Source of the DNA: Latrodectus hesperus
Lineage: Eukaryota > Arthropoda > Arachnida > Araneae > Theridiidae
Assembly: GCA_037975125.1 (NCBI GenBank)
Contig: CM075858.1
Location: 67,680,140 to 67,744,139, forward strand
Reading direction: 5' to 3'
DNA: 64,000 bases
The notes under the pieces are model-generated. The model did not search any database. It was not told the DNA's origin and worked only from the letters and a program-made list of their open reading frames with translations. Shown here piece by piece: positions 46,701 through 58,080 of this stretch; position 1 is the first letter of the stretch, and every line of letters begins with the position of its first letter. Both the position numbers and the translations under genes were made by a program.

Positions 46701-49700
46701 ACATTCTACTTGGTTTGTTCACACAAATCATAAGTTCATTGAAATGATAACTAGGTAAACGGCTACAGATTTTACTACAAATCAACTGCGAATTGCAAAG
46801 TATGTATATAAAGTCTTTTGATGAAACATAACCAACAGAAGAAAAAAAATCTGTGATAACTAGAAATATTGGCATCATTTGAATTAAAACTGAACTTCCA
46901 AATCAAATTCAATTTAAAGCAAAATTATAAACTGAAAGTGACATTTTAAAGTACATGCACGATAGACAATTTATGAAACATAGGTATAAAGAATACAAAA
47001 AATTAAAATAATCATGAGCTATTATCTTGGTTAATATAAATGTTTAGTAAAATTTGCTTATAAAGCAAATCTGAACGAATAACTTTGACATATTACGTAA
47101 TACACAAGCATATGCATTTAATAAAGAAGTTAAGGATAGAGCTCTAATTTATATTTTTTTTATCTTGCCAGTGTAAAACTGAGAAATATATTTAATTAAT
47201 TTTTAGTTATGTCAAATGTCAACGATGAAAAGGGAAATAGAATGCATCTTTGGTATATTGAATATCCTAAAAAGCATTTAGATGATTGTTATTATAACAT
47301 AGTGAATATCATTCTGTGTAACCAACAACGATGATCAAAGTTGAAATAAAATCTCTTTCTATTTTTTAACTGCTAATTGCTTTAATTTGTATGTTGTTAT
47401 ACCGTATTTTAAATTAAACTATTTATAATGAGCGAAGCGATGAAAATTTAGGATCTGATTGCAATCTGTAAACCTTAGTTAATCAAACGAGTAACTAGAA
47501 AAGATTTGCAACTCTTTTATAAAGTAATTTCAGTCAATCTATCGATTTGTCAAGTGCTTATAGTAAGCCACAGGAAAAAGAGACTAAGTTGGCAATATAC
47601 CAATTATGTTCGCAGTTATCACACTTAATGCTCAGAGATTTCTGTTCCTTAAAATAAGTTTTACCGATAAGTTTATCACCATGCTCCATTACAATTTAAC
47701 ACTTAGAAACATTTCTAGATGTTGTAATTTTTAAATGTAAGAGCACGAGTTTCTTTTTTCGACCAGAACTACTGAGGTTTAAGGTAAAAATATTTCTTAT
47801 AAAGATCAATTGAATAAGTTTTAGTCTGTTTAAAAATAGAGTATTCAACTGGACTTGTTTTAGTTTTTTTAAAAATTGAGTCTGATTTGCAGGTATTCTA
47901 ATTTGTTTAGAGAGCCAGTGCTGAATTAGATGAGCTCTCGATTATTTATTGATCTGTTTATCTAATATCAGTTCAATGTATCATCCAATGTTCAATTAAA
48001 AATAAAGTTCTTCAAATGAAAGAAACACATACGAAGACTTATATTTGAAAAGTATTTAACTACACTAAGAAAATTATAATTGGATTTAATTTGAATTGTG
48101 GCCTGTTAATTTATTACTTGTTTCTAAAATTGGTGTTTTAAAAAATTTTCTTATGAAGTAAATGATACCACTAAATACTATAGTGCCATCTATACATCTA
48201 AACCATGAATCATTTATACTTATTTTTTCTTAGAATCATTTATGACTTCAAAGGTCTATGTACCTGAAAATAACTATTTTATTTTACTTTTTGAGAAGTC
48301 AAAAACTACACTGGATTTTCTTTAAAAATCTGCTTTCTAATTTGTAAGTGCTACTATACCATTGGCATAAAAACATATATTAATCGAACAGTTTGAATTT
48401 ATGTGATTGTTACAAAATATATATTTCTTTTTCTTAGTGTTCTGGTTGCTGTTTAGATTGTAAGTCAATACATTTATTTATAGGAGAACATATTATGTGA
48501 TTTTTATGAAGAGATGTTCTAAAATGTGTCCATTAAAAAGTGGTGGTTGCTTGAAAATATATAAATACTTATATAAAATATCCCCAATCACACATTTGTT
48601 AAAAAAAGAATAGTTTCTGGATTTCAAAGCTCTACAAAATGAATTTGAATCATTATATTTATGAGAATAAAGAAAAATATTAAATTATTGAATTATTCTC
48701 TGAAATAATATATACGTCTTGCTAACAGCAAAATAATTCAAAAATCATTTGATCATCATAAAACATGACACGGAAGGAAGTATCTCGAGTTTAAAAAAAT
48801 AAATGGTTAGTTAGTGAGAATATATTTTAAAATTAATACTATTTCTTTTAACATAAAAATTGGCTCAAATGGGACAGCTTAGAACTTTCGTTTATCGTTT
48901 TTATTGAATAAAATTCGTTAAATAATGAAAAATAATAAACAGGGAATTATGACAAAAAATGAAAAAAGAAAGAAAACGTATCTGCTATCAAAAATACACA
49001 AAAATGAGAAATCACAAAATAAAAAAGTTCACAATTTAGCAATTATCCCAATTACGGAAGATTTAAAACTACTTTCTGCAATATTTTTAATAAAAAATAT
49101 TATTATAAATTATAAATTTTCTTTAGTAATAATTTTGACTTTATTTTGGCCAATTGTCAGACAAATGCATATTGAAAAGCATATAGTAGTTATTTAAAAT
49201 GAAAATTTTAAATAAAGATGTGAAAATTTAATGATTGACAATCGAAATCATACAAAATTCTATGTAAATATGAAAGTTAAGACACATTATAATAGTAAGC
49301 ACAATTTTTATTTTATAAATATTAATTAAATGTCGATTAACGAATTCAGACAAAAAACTTATTCCGAATAAATCCTACCTGATCAAAATGGTATTTAGTT
49401 TTATATGTCAAATAGTATTTTCTGTTATATTTAGGTTCAACATTAAATTTATTTTATAGTTAAATGATAAAAATGTGTAACAGAATATGATTAGGTTTTA
49501 CTACTTTAATAACAGCTATTTACACCAACAAACTGTTTTTTACTTTATTTTTTAATGAAAGATTTCATTTAAAACTCGAACTTTTTTATTTAAGTTTATT
49601 TGGTGAATAAACCAAAATAAAAACTAAAATAGAAAAGTGACTTTTGGCATAAATCATCACTCATTGCACAGGTACTTCCATACACGTTGTAAAAAAGTGG

Positions 49701-50209
49701 AATATTTGATGTCACCAAAAGTTCATATGTTATTAATATTGCCAATTGACTTTATTTTTAAATAATAATCAGGATATTCATTGAATTATATGTTAAAATT
49801 ATATCTAGGATGCGAAGAACTGAAAATTCTAGAAAAAAGTTTTAGAAAGTTGCTAATTTTTTTCATAGTTACTCTGCAAGAGGATAGGTGTTGAAAGTAA
49901 AAAATGCGGGGCTTCTTTCATGTTTCGCAATTTATGTTATCCTTTGAGTACCATTAATTTGACACATAACGTTTTCTCGTTTAATACCAAAATTTCTAAT
50001 TTTAGAAATGTGAATTAATTTTTATAAACTATAAGATTCAAAAGCAACAAAATCAATACCTCCTTCCCGTTCAACACCAAATTCTTCACCCATCTTATTA
50101 CTGTTTGTCTCATTAAAGAGCACTAAAGATATCTTTAAGATAATTTAAGAAAGTGTTATGACACAGCGTAGCGGGCAATTATTGCAAAGCATTTTAAAAT
50201 TCAATGGGT
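43794..50209. other. Long AT-rich stretch without recognised genes
   Basis: About 6.4 kb. 43800-44150 is moderately less AT-rich; the rest is strongly AT-rich. Open frames (e.g. minus 46612-46878, plus 48925-49197, plus 44643-44871) lack conserved motifs and are consistent with chance. I saw no transposon ends or Pol III boxes. Confidence 0.5.
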
Positions 50210-50375
50210 AAATTGCTGTCCTGGAAGAATTTTTCATAGGTAATGGGCCATATTCACATATCGCCAGGCAGAAAATCTGTAAAACACTCGAGAACTTATC
50301 CTGACAGAGGTACATGTACAAGGCAGAAGTGCGACCTTTATCTTCCACTGTTCAACAATTACTGGGATTTTATAA
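50210..50375 (+). repeat. Short repeat, family B, copy 4 (plus strand)
   Basis: CCTGGAAGAATTTTTCATAGG, ATGGGCCATATTCACATATC, CAAGGCAGAAGTGCGACC and CTTCCACTGTTCAACAATTA align with the reverse complement of the 19.7-20.0 kb copy. The two opposed frames crossing it are artefacts. Confidence 0.55.
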
Positions 50376-50584
50376 TTTCAAGAGTGCTGCCATTCCTCTG
50401 CTTAGGGATTCCAAATAAAAGTCATGAATCAGATGCCAATCATTTTTTTTTATCTTGTTATAAAATGATGGGAATATGAGTTATGTGTTTAACACCTGAA
50501 GAGGGCAAAATCCATTTACTGGAAATCGGATGCAACAATTCAAAACAATACAATAAATATCTAATTGATATTGAGCTAAGGAAA

Positions 50585-50588
<4 letters not shown>

Positions 50589-50678
<90 letters not shown>
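50589..50678. repeat. (TA)n microsatellite, 90 bp
   Basis: Uninterrupted alternating TA. The 106-codon frame at 50483-50803 is a by-product. Confidence 0.98.
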
Positions 50679-50683
<5 letters not shown>

Positions 50684-51539
50684 TATATTCATTTTATGTG
50701 CTTTTATTATAAAAGAGGAGGTTATTGCTTAAACAGCTTTAATCATCCAACGACATTACGCTTACAAGTTTCAATTTTTTATGATTCGAGTAATTTTATG
50801 TAGTTCTATACTCATTATTAAATAAAAAAACTCATTAAAAATTTTAAAATCTGGTATATTAATTCAAACGAAAATTTGAGCGATTTTATAGAAAAGCTTC
50901 CAATTTCAAAGTATTTAAATAAATAGTTTTTTAAGTGTATGAGTTTCCTTGGAAAAATTTTCATTTTTTATACATTGATGAAAATTAATTATCTTAGTAT
51001 AGTGCATATTTATTATTTTAAATTAAAATGTTCAATATTTACTTTTAAAATCACACACCAAATTAAGTTCTCATACCTGTAAATTTGGAACCACTAAATA
51101 TCCCCTTAGTTCTAATGTCTGCAAATTGATTGATATTTCAATAAATAAATTTCATATTTAGCTGTTAGTTTTCTTTAAATTATCTGTAAAAGCATTTGAA
51201 TTATTATAAAAGGGAAAGCGTAAGAAAAGCATTAAATAATTCTCTTAACTGTAACTAAATGTATAAACAAGATTCTTTTAAAGTGAAATTTTCCCCTGCT
51301 AATTGATTTCAGCATTAATTGAAAAACAAATTTATTTTTCTCTTATTCTGCTTTTAAATAATCCATCAATGAATATTTTCTCACATCTTTAAATTGTGAC
51401 TATTTCTAAGCAATTTTACTCCTCTTGAATTGAGCATTCTTTTGATAACTATTTTAAATCTTTGAATGGTTACATTAGAGTTTTCTCAAGCATTTTATTC
51501 AAATCAAAAAGCAATTACACATCTCATCAACACTCACAT
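50679..51539. other. AT-rich spacer, nothing recognised
   Basis: AT-rich, no features identified. Confidence 0.45.
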
Positions 51540-52790
51540 TAAAATAAAAGAGTTAGCCTCCGAAATATCTCTGCCAACAAACTGGTCCATCTCTCATAAT
51601 ATTTAATTGCAATAGAAAACTAAGGAGAGTAATTAAGAGATTATGAATTGAAAGAGAGAAAATTTTCAATTCACACTTAGAAATGCTTCAGCAACAGCCC
51701 AGCTCCCACCCTTAAATCATTTCACAAATTATCAACCCACCTCTTCTGTTTTCGGCTTTCATTTGAGATGGTAATTAAGATGCTTAAACGGTTTTAAAGG
51801 GGGGTCTCGAGACACACTTTCTTGCAAGGAACTATCAGCAACTCGAATGGAAATAGCTCCAGGTAATGATTCCTTTATTTTGGTGGGGGAGAATTTCAAT
51901 TCCATTATGAAGCTCGTCCCGTAGAGCACACATACCCACACGGCCCAATTCACTTATTAATACAAGCAACACAAAACAAAGAAGGAAATTATTAATAAGG
52001 GAAGTGGAATCAACTGAACAACAAGAACGGAGGATGAAAAAAAGAGGAACACTTGCATTTCGCAATAATTCAAAAGGAGAGATTGCACTACAAAAGATGA
52101 AGAGAGAGAGAGAGAGAAAAATAAATTAGTACTGAGAGAGGAGAAGGAAAAAAAAGAAAAATTACTTTAAATTACTGTTCGGGAGAAGCGCTTTTCCCAA
52201 TTTCTGTCCAGGACGCTTCTCCATCTATGCGTTTATGATTTACGCTTCAATTAGTGAAAGACGAAAATTCCTTATCTGAAGGTAAAATGCTTCATTATCG
52301 CTTTCCCAGAAAATGATTTATACATCCGGTTTTAAGGGATGCAATTATTTATTAGCGTTAAGCCTGGTTGTTTTCTTACGAAAAATTTTAAAGTATTCTC
52401 TCAAGTCTGTGAGTGCATATATTTGCCCCTCTCTTTTTACTCATTTCGTCTCAGTTCTGCTGGAATTAATTTCCAGATCTCTGTCTTCTTCTTTTATATG
52501 AATAAAACAGGCGCCTCTCTTTCTTCTGTTATCCCGGCTAATTGAACAACGATATAAGGGCGAATATGTACACAGAAAACCAATGGACGATTTCTGCTAG
52601 GAGGCGCCTCTGTTTCTTCTTCTGCCCATCACAAAAAGGATTCCCAACTAAACAAAAGAACCGTATTAGGAAAAAAGTGTTTGTCTGGAATTAAGTCGAG
52701 AGAAGAGTTCCTTACATCAACACCTGAAAGGCAGAGGCGCCGACTAATTACCCGCTCAAAAGAAACGAGGGTATTAGTAAATTGTTGGAT
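51540..52790. promoter_or_regulatory. Long lower-AT block with (GA)n tract and repeated GGCGCCTCT motif
   Basis: About 1.2 kb of more balanced sequence, the largest island here. It includes GTAATTAAGA-type homeodomain cores (51634, 51770), a (GA)n run at about 52099-52117 and purine-rich DNA. GGCGCCTCT occurs twice followed by TTTCTTCT-like pyrimidines (52510, 52603), and inverted AGAGGCGCC at 52733. Overlapping short frames (51759-52065, 52313-52545) are not convincing exons. Likely non-coding and possibly regulatory. Confidence 0.3.
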
Positions 52791-53674
52791 GGGTTTGTAA
52801 CTTCAGCACACTTTTCAATAGCGAAACAATAAGAATGAATGAAATTAGCTTGTTATGATACGATACGTTTTTAGAATTGAACAAGCTTGCCTAATCACTT
52901 AATTCTTCGTCTCGAATGATGAGACAGAGGAAAGTAATTTCCCTGGATCTAATTTGTATAACTGGCTCCTCGAAACTTGATATTTATAAGTATGGTCTTA
53001 AGAGCGGCAAATGATAACAATGGTTGAACATTAAGTCAACATAATTAGGAGAAAATGGTTAGATTTTTAAACCGAATTATTATTTGTGTTGTTAAGGAAG
53101 TGATGCTTCGAAGAAATTCAAAAGCTCTCTTATTTAGTCTGCCGAAAATACTCTCAGAACTTCTCTTATTTCAACTATTTAAGTTTTAAAATAGTTATCT
53201 TTATTTTAGACTGATAAATATACCTGCTATTTACTTCTCTATTAACTTATTTCGCAACAAATTATTTAATCTTTCAAAACTATATACGTAAAATTCAATA
53301 TTCATCACAAATGAAATAATCTACTTTACTTTATATCAAATTTACTTCCCAATTAATTTATCCACAATACTAAAACTTGAATGTGGGGAAAGAACTGTTC
53401 TTCAAGGAAAGGTTATTTTGGAAAAGTTGTTAATTTACATATAAACTACTAATAGAAAAAGGTAGAAGATTATCATCTCTTCAATTTACTTGATAAAAGC
53501 CATAGTGCGAAAATAAGATGTTCTAACAATAGAGATTATTTATGATGACAATGCATATTTGTAAGTTAATATGTTGAAAATATCTGTTATGGTTTTTATT
53601 ATATTCAAGAGTCCGATCGAACTGGTGCGATTGAATACATTAATTAATGTCAAGATATTTCTTTAGGTTTTGTT
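52791..53674. other. AT-rich spacer, nothing recognised
   Basis: AT-rich with no gene, array or transposon signal. Confidence 0.45.
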
Positions 53675-53735
53675 TGTCGTTCAACGGTTATTTTCTACAT
53701 AAGAGGCCTATTTAGATCAGGAAATACGGTGCAAT
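53675..53735 (-). repeat. Possible family A tail fragment
   Basis: CTACATAAGAGGCCTATTTAG, then ATCAGGAAATAC, resembles the family A tail (GCACATAAGGGCTAATTTGA, then TTGAGACTTAC at 19552-19585). The B-box half is absent. Weak evidence. Confidence 0.3.
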
Positions 53736-53751
53736 ATGGACTGCACTTCTG

Positions 53752-53814
53752 CCACTGCACTTCTAATTTATATACCTGATATTATTTCAGGTATATAAAT
53801 TAGAAGTGCAGTGG
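53752..53814. other. Perfect 28 bp inverted repeat (hairpin)
   Basis: Arms 53752-53779 (starting CCACTGCACTTCTAAT, ending TATACCTGA) and 53787-53814 are exact reverse complements, with a seven-base TATTATT loop. Pairing is complete over 28 bases. Just upstream GGACTGCACTTCTG partly repeats the arm. Possible origins are a small RNA precursor, a fold-back transposon end, or a template-switch event. The very short loop and perfect pairing favour a recent template switch or a siRNA-type hairpin over a typical microRNA. Confidence 0.85.
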
Positions 53815-54199
53815 TATCTCGCTACCAAAATAAGAAAACATCTCAGAAATACCTAGCAGCTTAAAGTTCAACATGTAAAATTCTTAGCATTAATGAATTG
53901 AAGAAAAAAATGGCATATAAAACGATTATTTCAGTTCTGACTGTTATTTAAGGAAATATCGGTTTAATATTGAATTCGAGGAAGTTAAATAAACCGAAAT
54001 TATTTATTATTAATTGTTTGAATTCTTTAAGCAAAAACTGGTTCAGAAGGAAATAAAGAAAATTAAATATTTACAAATTCTACATAGAAATAAAAATTCT
54101 TTTGAAGGTCATTTAAAAAGACGAACGTGAGTAACAATTTGAGGAACTCCCGGGAATGCAAGAAAACTTCAAGGTAAGAGGAATTTCTTGTTGTTTTTA
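53815..54199. other. AT-rich spacer, nothing recognised
   Basis: No feature recognised between the hairpin and the mariner relic. Confidence 0.4.
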
Positions 54200-54960
54200 A
54201 TGACCCAAAAGAACAGGACTTACAGAAAGTGTGACCTATTATTAGTCCTCGAAGTAATCATCATCGGCATCCAGCACACTCTGCCAACGTGTCTCTAGTT
54301 GTGCAATCCTCTTGCGATAAAACTTGGGTGCTTTGGAAGCAAAGAAGTCCGTGAATGCTTGGCGCAAGTCTGCTTCATTGGTGAAGGATTTTAACGAAGA
54401 GGTTGTCCAGGGATAATTTGCAGGTTCATATCAGGTGAATAAGGAGAATGGCACAAATTCTTTCAACTTAGTAACTGTATGATATTTCTGGTCACCCTCG
54501 AGACAAGCGACCTCCTGTTATTGACCAAGAACAGTACACCTTTGCAATTAATCAGTGCAGGCTCTTTTTGTTGTAATTCCTGTTGCACACATTCCAATTA
54601 CTGCGAGTATAGGACAACAGTGACCGTTTAGCCCATTAGTAGTACCTTATAGTGAACCACTTGACGACTAGTCCTCCAGAAAACAGCTTCATCGCAGAGG
54701 GACAAATCTCACAACCTGAATTTGTGAAACGTATGCCTTATTATACGTTCCTTCATGGCACTATCCCCAAAAGCTTGTCATTCGGTGATTTGATGCAGCA
54801 GCTGATAAGCCCACTTTGAAGACGTAAAGTAAACAACACTGAATGCGCTCCTTCGACACGTATATTTTTTTTCGCTACTGTATGCATTACCATTGACGGA
54901 TGGGCGCAGTGGACTTGCTTTTATAACGATTGATATTCCTACTCTAGACTGACCGGTATA
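54200..54960 (-). mobile_element. Decayed mariner (Tc1/mariner superfamily) transposon
   Basis: A compact block of balanced composition encoding a mariner transposase in broken form on the minus strand. The coding remnant is about 650 bp against the usual ~1,040 bp. The left flank of the reading frame (AAAAGAACAGGACTTACAG, 54207-54225) may be a terminal repeat. I could not match it confidently to the right side (AAAAGCAAGTCCACTG on the minus strand, near 54910), so the ends are approximate. Confidence 0.75.
54242..54895 (-). pseudogene. mariner transposase pseudogene
   Basis: Reading the minus strand from about 54895: an N-terminal helix-turn-helix region in two frames (ERIQCCLLYVFKVGLSAAAS, then QAFGDSAMKE.IIRHTFHKF). 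A deletion removes much of the first catalytic segment. Then come DEAVFWRTSRQVVHYKVLL, QLECVQQELQQKEPALINCK, GVLFLVNNRRSLVSRVTRN, TKLKEFVPF and the C-terminal DLRQAFTDFFASKAPKFYRK, with RWQSVLDADDDYFED and two stops at 54242. The conserved HDNARPH block is VNNRRS here, so the second catalytic Asp is lost. Multiple frameshifts and stops confirm a dead copy. Confidence 0.8.
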
Positions 54961-56158
54961 TCAATCATGTCATAGACTAACTTGCATACTTGTACTCACT
55001 TTATTCAAGGGCAACGTGAAAACAGCAGGAACATTCTTGGTTTCCGTATATAATTATAAATCATGCATGTGCCCCAGATTGCCTCACTGAATATTCAAGA
55101 AAAGATACACGCTTACGCATGGTTCAGTCAGATGAAGTCATCAATGAATTGCATTTCCATAATTATATACACTATTAATACTGTACTAAACAATCATGGC
55201 CCAGATATGCTCAAAATTAAATACATTTGTCGTTGAAATTTCAAGCATTTTGAAGTAGAATTTCATTAATTTATTTGCTGTCGAGTGATATAGCCCTTTT
55301 AAATTTATGGATGACCGAGTCAATCATAACGTTACACTGTAAAAAGTAATAATTGATTTAGCAATTAAATTCCTTGCATTTGGCACTCTATTGTAAAACA
55401 TAACTAAAGACTTCACAGGATAATTCAAATTTTGCAGTAAATAAATGTTCGTCATTTTTTTTATTTACCAAGATATCAGGTGATTGAATATGACGTCAAA
55501 AGTCAACTGCTACGTGTTTGTGTTAATTGTTAATTGCGGGGTGTATGAAAATGTGTTGAATTTATTTTGAATATTGTATCTGTGAAGAACTATAGGGATT
55601 ATAGAAGGAATTTTATATTAATTATTTACTAATAATTCATTATAAATACTACTACTAATAATAATACGATTAAATGTGAATAATGTTTAATGAAGAACAA
55701 TTAGTAGCATATTGAAATTATTTAACTCTTTTCAAAGATCACCTTTCTAAATTAATAATTACATTAAAAATGCAGTGAAAAAATATTACAAGGAATTTAA
55801 AGAGTTTTATTAATTTACTTCATTAATTTTAGAATAAAAGTCATTCACACACATTGGCTTGTTAGGAATAATAATTTTATTTAGTATAATGAATTTTTTT
55901 TCTCATTTATTCGAAGATCCTATAATTTTTTTTTTTTTTTACCATCGATTGGTTTATGTGTTCAGGAAATTCACTCAGTATTTTAACAAAAATTCCAGAA
56001 CAACATTTAAGAAATCGATTTCTGTAAATCTCAAAAAGTCATTATATGTATTAATTTTATATGTTTATCATAGTTACAGTTCATTTGTTACAAAATATAT
56101 TTAAGTTCGAAATGAAGCTTAGTAAGTGTATATATAACCTTCTAATTAGCTTTGAGCT
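54961..56158. other. Spacer, mostly AT-rich
   Basis: 54990-55150 is moderately balanced; the rest is AT-rich. TA followed by CACTGTAAAAAG at 55333-55346 resembles the end of the 8.57 kb element but no partner end was found. Confidence 0.4.
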
Positions 56159-56415
56159 ACCCAAATTGTCTAATGGGCAGCGTGCCTGACTGCGGATAGG
56201 AAGCTCTTGGGTTCGAATCCCAATTCGGGAATGGATGTACTTTTTCTCTCTATCTATTCTGCCTTTGTCCTTTCATTCTATGAATGGGTTGTGAGTGGTT
56301 GCCTACCCTATAAACGGATACCTATAGCTTATGTGTACTGAGGAAATCGGACACCCCAACAAAATATGGTTCATTAAGAAATTTGGTTCAGCGCACCCCA
56401 TAATTCCAGCCTAGA
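56159..56415 (+). repeat. tRNA-derived SINE, family D-related, copy 3
   Basis: The tRNA-like head is AAATTGTCTAATGGGCAGCG (A-box region), then a T-arm TTGGGTTCGAATCCCAA with perfect 5 bp stems at about 56207-56223. The body shares CTGCCTTTGTCCTTTC, TGAATGGGTTGTG and CCTACCCTATAAACGG with the family D copies at 28.5 and 34.7 kb. The end is uncertain. The head differs enough that it may be a subfamily. Confidence 0.6.
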
Positions 56416-56474
56416 TGGCACACCACAACATCAATTAACTTAGATGTTTATTTCATAAAACATTAAAATATATA

Positions 56475-56950
56475 TGTACAAGAGTTGTGCTATTTAAAAA
56501 TTTTTCTAATAATGAAAAACAAATATTTATAATGCAAATCTGTGTGTTTCATTCTTTTTAAAAATATTCTCCATGAAGATCAATATGCATTTGAAATTTT
56601 TCAACTCCGATTGAGGTACCTTCAAAACACGAGTTTTAAAATCATCAAATACTTCTTTGGGCGTTGAAAATCGTTGATTATGTAATTTAATTTTGGTGTG
56701 TGAGAAATCGAAAATCCTTGATTCCAAATTAGGATTTTACAGTGGATAATCAATCAAATCGCTGTTTTGATCGATCAAAAATTATTTTGATTGTGCGGGT
56801 GTGAACTCCTTGTCACTATGTGAATCTTTCTCATCGATAAAGAATGATCCACCTTTTCTGCTTTATTTGAATTTTCTGGAGGATTTCTGAGTAACAAATA
56901 GTCGTGTACCATTCAGAATAGACAGTTCTGCATTGTTCTAACTTAGCTAT
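56475..56950 (-). pseudogene. Second mariner-type transposase relic (C-terminal half)
   Basis: The minus strand, from about 56950: SRKFK, then KGGSFFIDEKDSHSD (the eroded LHHDNA.SH block), FLIDQNSDLIDYPL (normally DLM.HPPYSPDL), then FDFSHTKIKLHNQRFSTPKE, VFDDFKTRVLKVPQSELKNF and a degenerate end at 56527. The VPQSEW/KK signature places it in the mariner lineage often annotated SETMAR-like in insects and spiders. It differs in sequence from the 54.2 kb copy. The N-terminal half is missing. TACAAGAGTTGTGCTATTTA at 56477 may be its terminal repeat. Confidence 0.7.
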
Positions 56951-57399
56951 TTTACATGTAGAACACTACATGTGTTACAATATTAAATATAATTAATTAA
57001 AATATTTATTTATTCTACATTTTGTACATGATTCTTTGAATTTAGAGCAAGGAATTTAGATAAAAGTTAAATATTTGGTACGCATTTTTAGTTTACTTCC
57101 ACTAGAAAATTAATAATTTTAGGATAAGCATATTTGCGCGAGGTATTTTGTTCCATAATGTCCCAGCATTTTTTCCTGAATTCACGATATTAATTTTGAT
57201 GGTAGAGTGTAAACTCACCTGACACCTTTGGTCACAACAAGAAAATTTTTTAAGAGGCCTTAGAAAAATTCAACTCTTTAAATATCGGATCAAAAAGAAA
57301 GCCAAACGAGAAGGTGATATTTAAATGCGCGAAAAAAGCGTTACTTTTTTGAAAAAAAAATGAAAAAATAAATTTCGTACAGACAGATGGTGCACAACA
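56951..57399. other. AT-rich spacer, nothing recognised
   Basis: AT-rich, no features. Confidence 0.4.
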
Positions 57400-58080
57400 G
57401 CTGGCCTCTTATTTTCAGACGATATCACTAAGAATTTGTCTGGAAATTTTTTTTCTTCATTCCCTTTTCATATTAGCCCCAAGTTATGGAAGTTGAAAAT
57501 TTTTTTGATTTCGCTCCGTCTTACCTTTTACATCGTATCCTTACTCACTGAAGTAATTAAGTACACAATTATGCAAATTAAATAACAATTAGTATAACTG
57601 CGTTCCGCTAGCGGAACTTTTACCCCTACCTTCTCAGCTGTATGAAAAGTTCCAATGCTCGCCGAGCGCAGTTTAAAGTAAAATTGCCTTCATTATTTTA
57701 GATTAATTAATTAATTATGCTTTGGAAATATTGCAGTGCTGTTTTTGTTGTGTGCGTGTCTGTTTTTATTATTTTTTTCTCTTTCTCTCCCCCCTACTTC
57801 TCCCGAATATTTTTCTTAATGTGTTTGAGTGGGTGGAGGTGGAGGAAGAAAATCTTCAATAAATTAATTTCCAACAAAGCTGCGAAATAGATAATTTTTT
57901 CAAGATGTATGCTTTTTCCTTCCTCTTTTCCATCCTTTCTGCAAGCAGGAGTTTTTAAATTGATTGTTTTTCAAGAGCTTGGTACTTCTGAATTTGGCAG
58001 GTGTTTTTGCGTCGGTAAAAAATGAGCGGGGCCCCCTTTTTTACCTCCACTCATTTTTAGAAATGAATTTAAAATAAGGA
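57400..58080. promoter_or_regulatory. Lower-AT island with a 16 bp GC-rich palindrome
   Basis: The perfect palindrome GTTCCGCTAGCGGAAC (57602-57617) stands in AT-rich DNA. CTCGCCGAGCGCAG (57659), a run of ATTAATTAATTAATTATG homeodomain cores (57701-57719) and GAGCGGGGCCCCC (58023) follow. No coding frame. Candidate regulatory DNA on motif grounds only. Confidence 0.3.

Noticed and set aside
56159..56240. Possible functional tRNA gene
   Set aside because: The T-arm pairs perfectly but acceptor and D arms do not, and the sequence continues into a family D SINE body.
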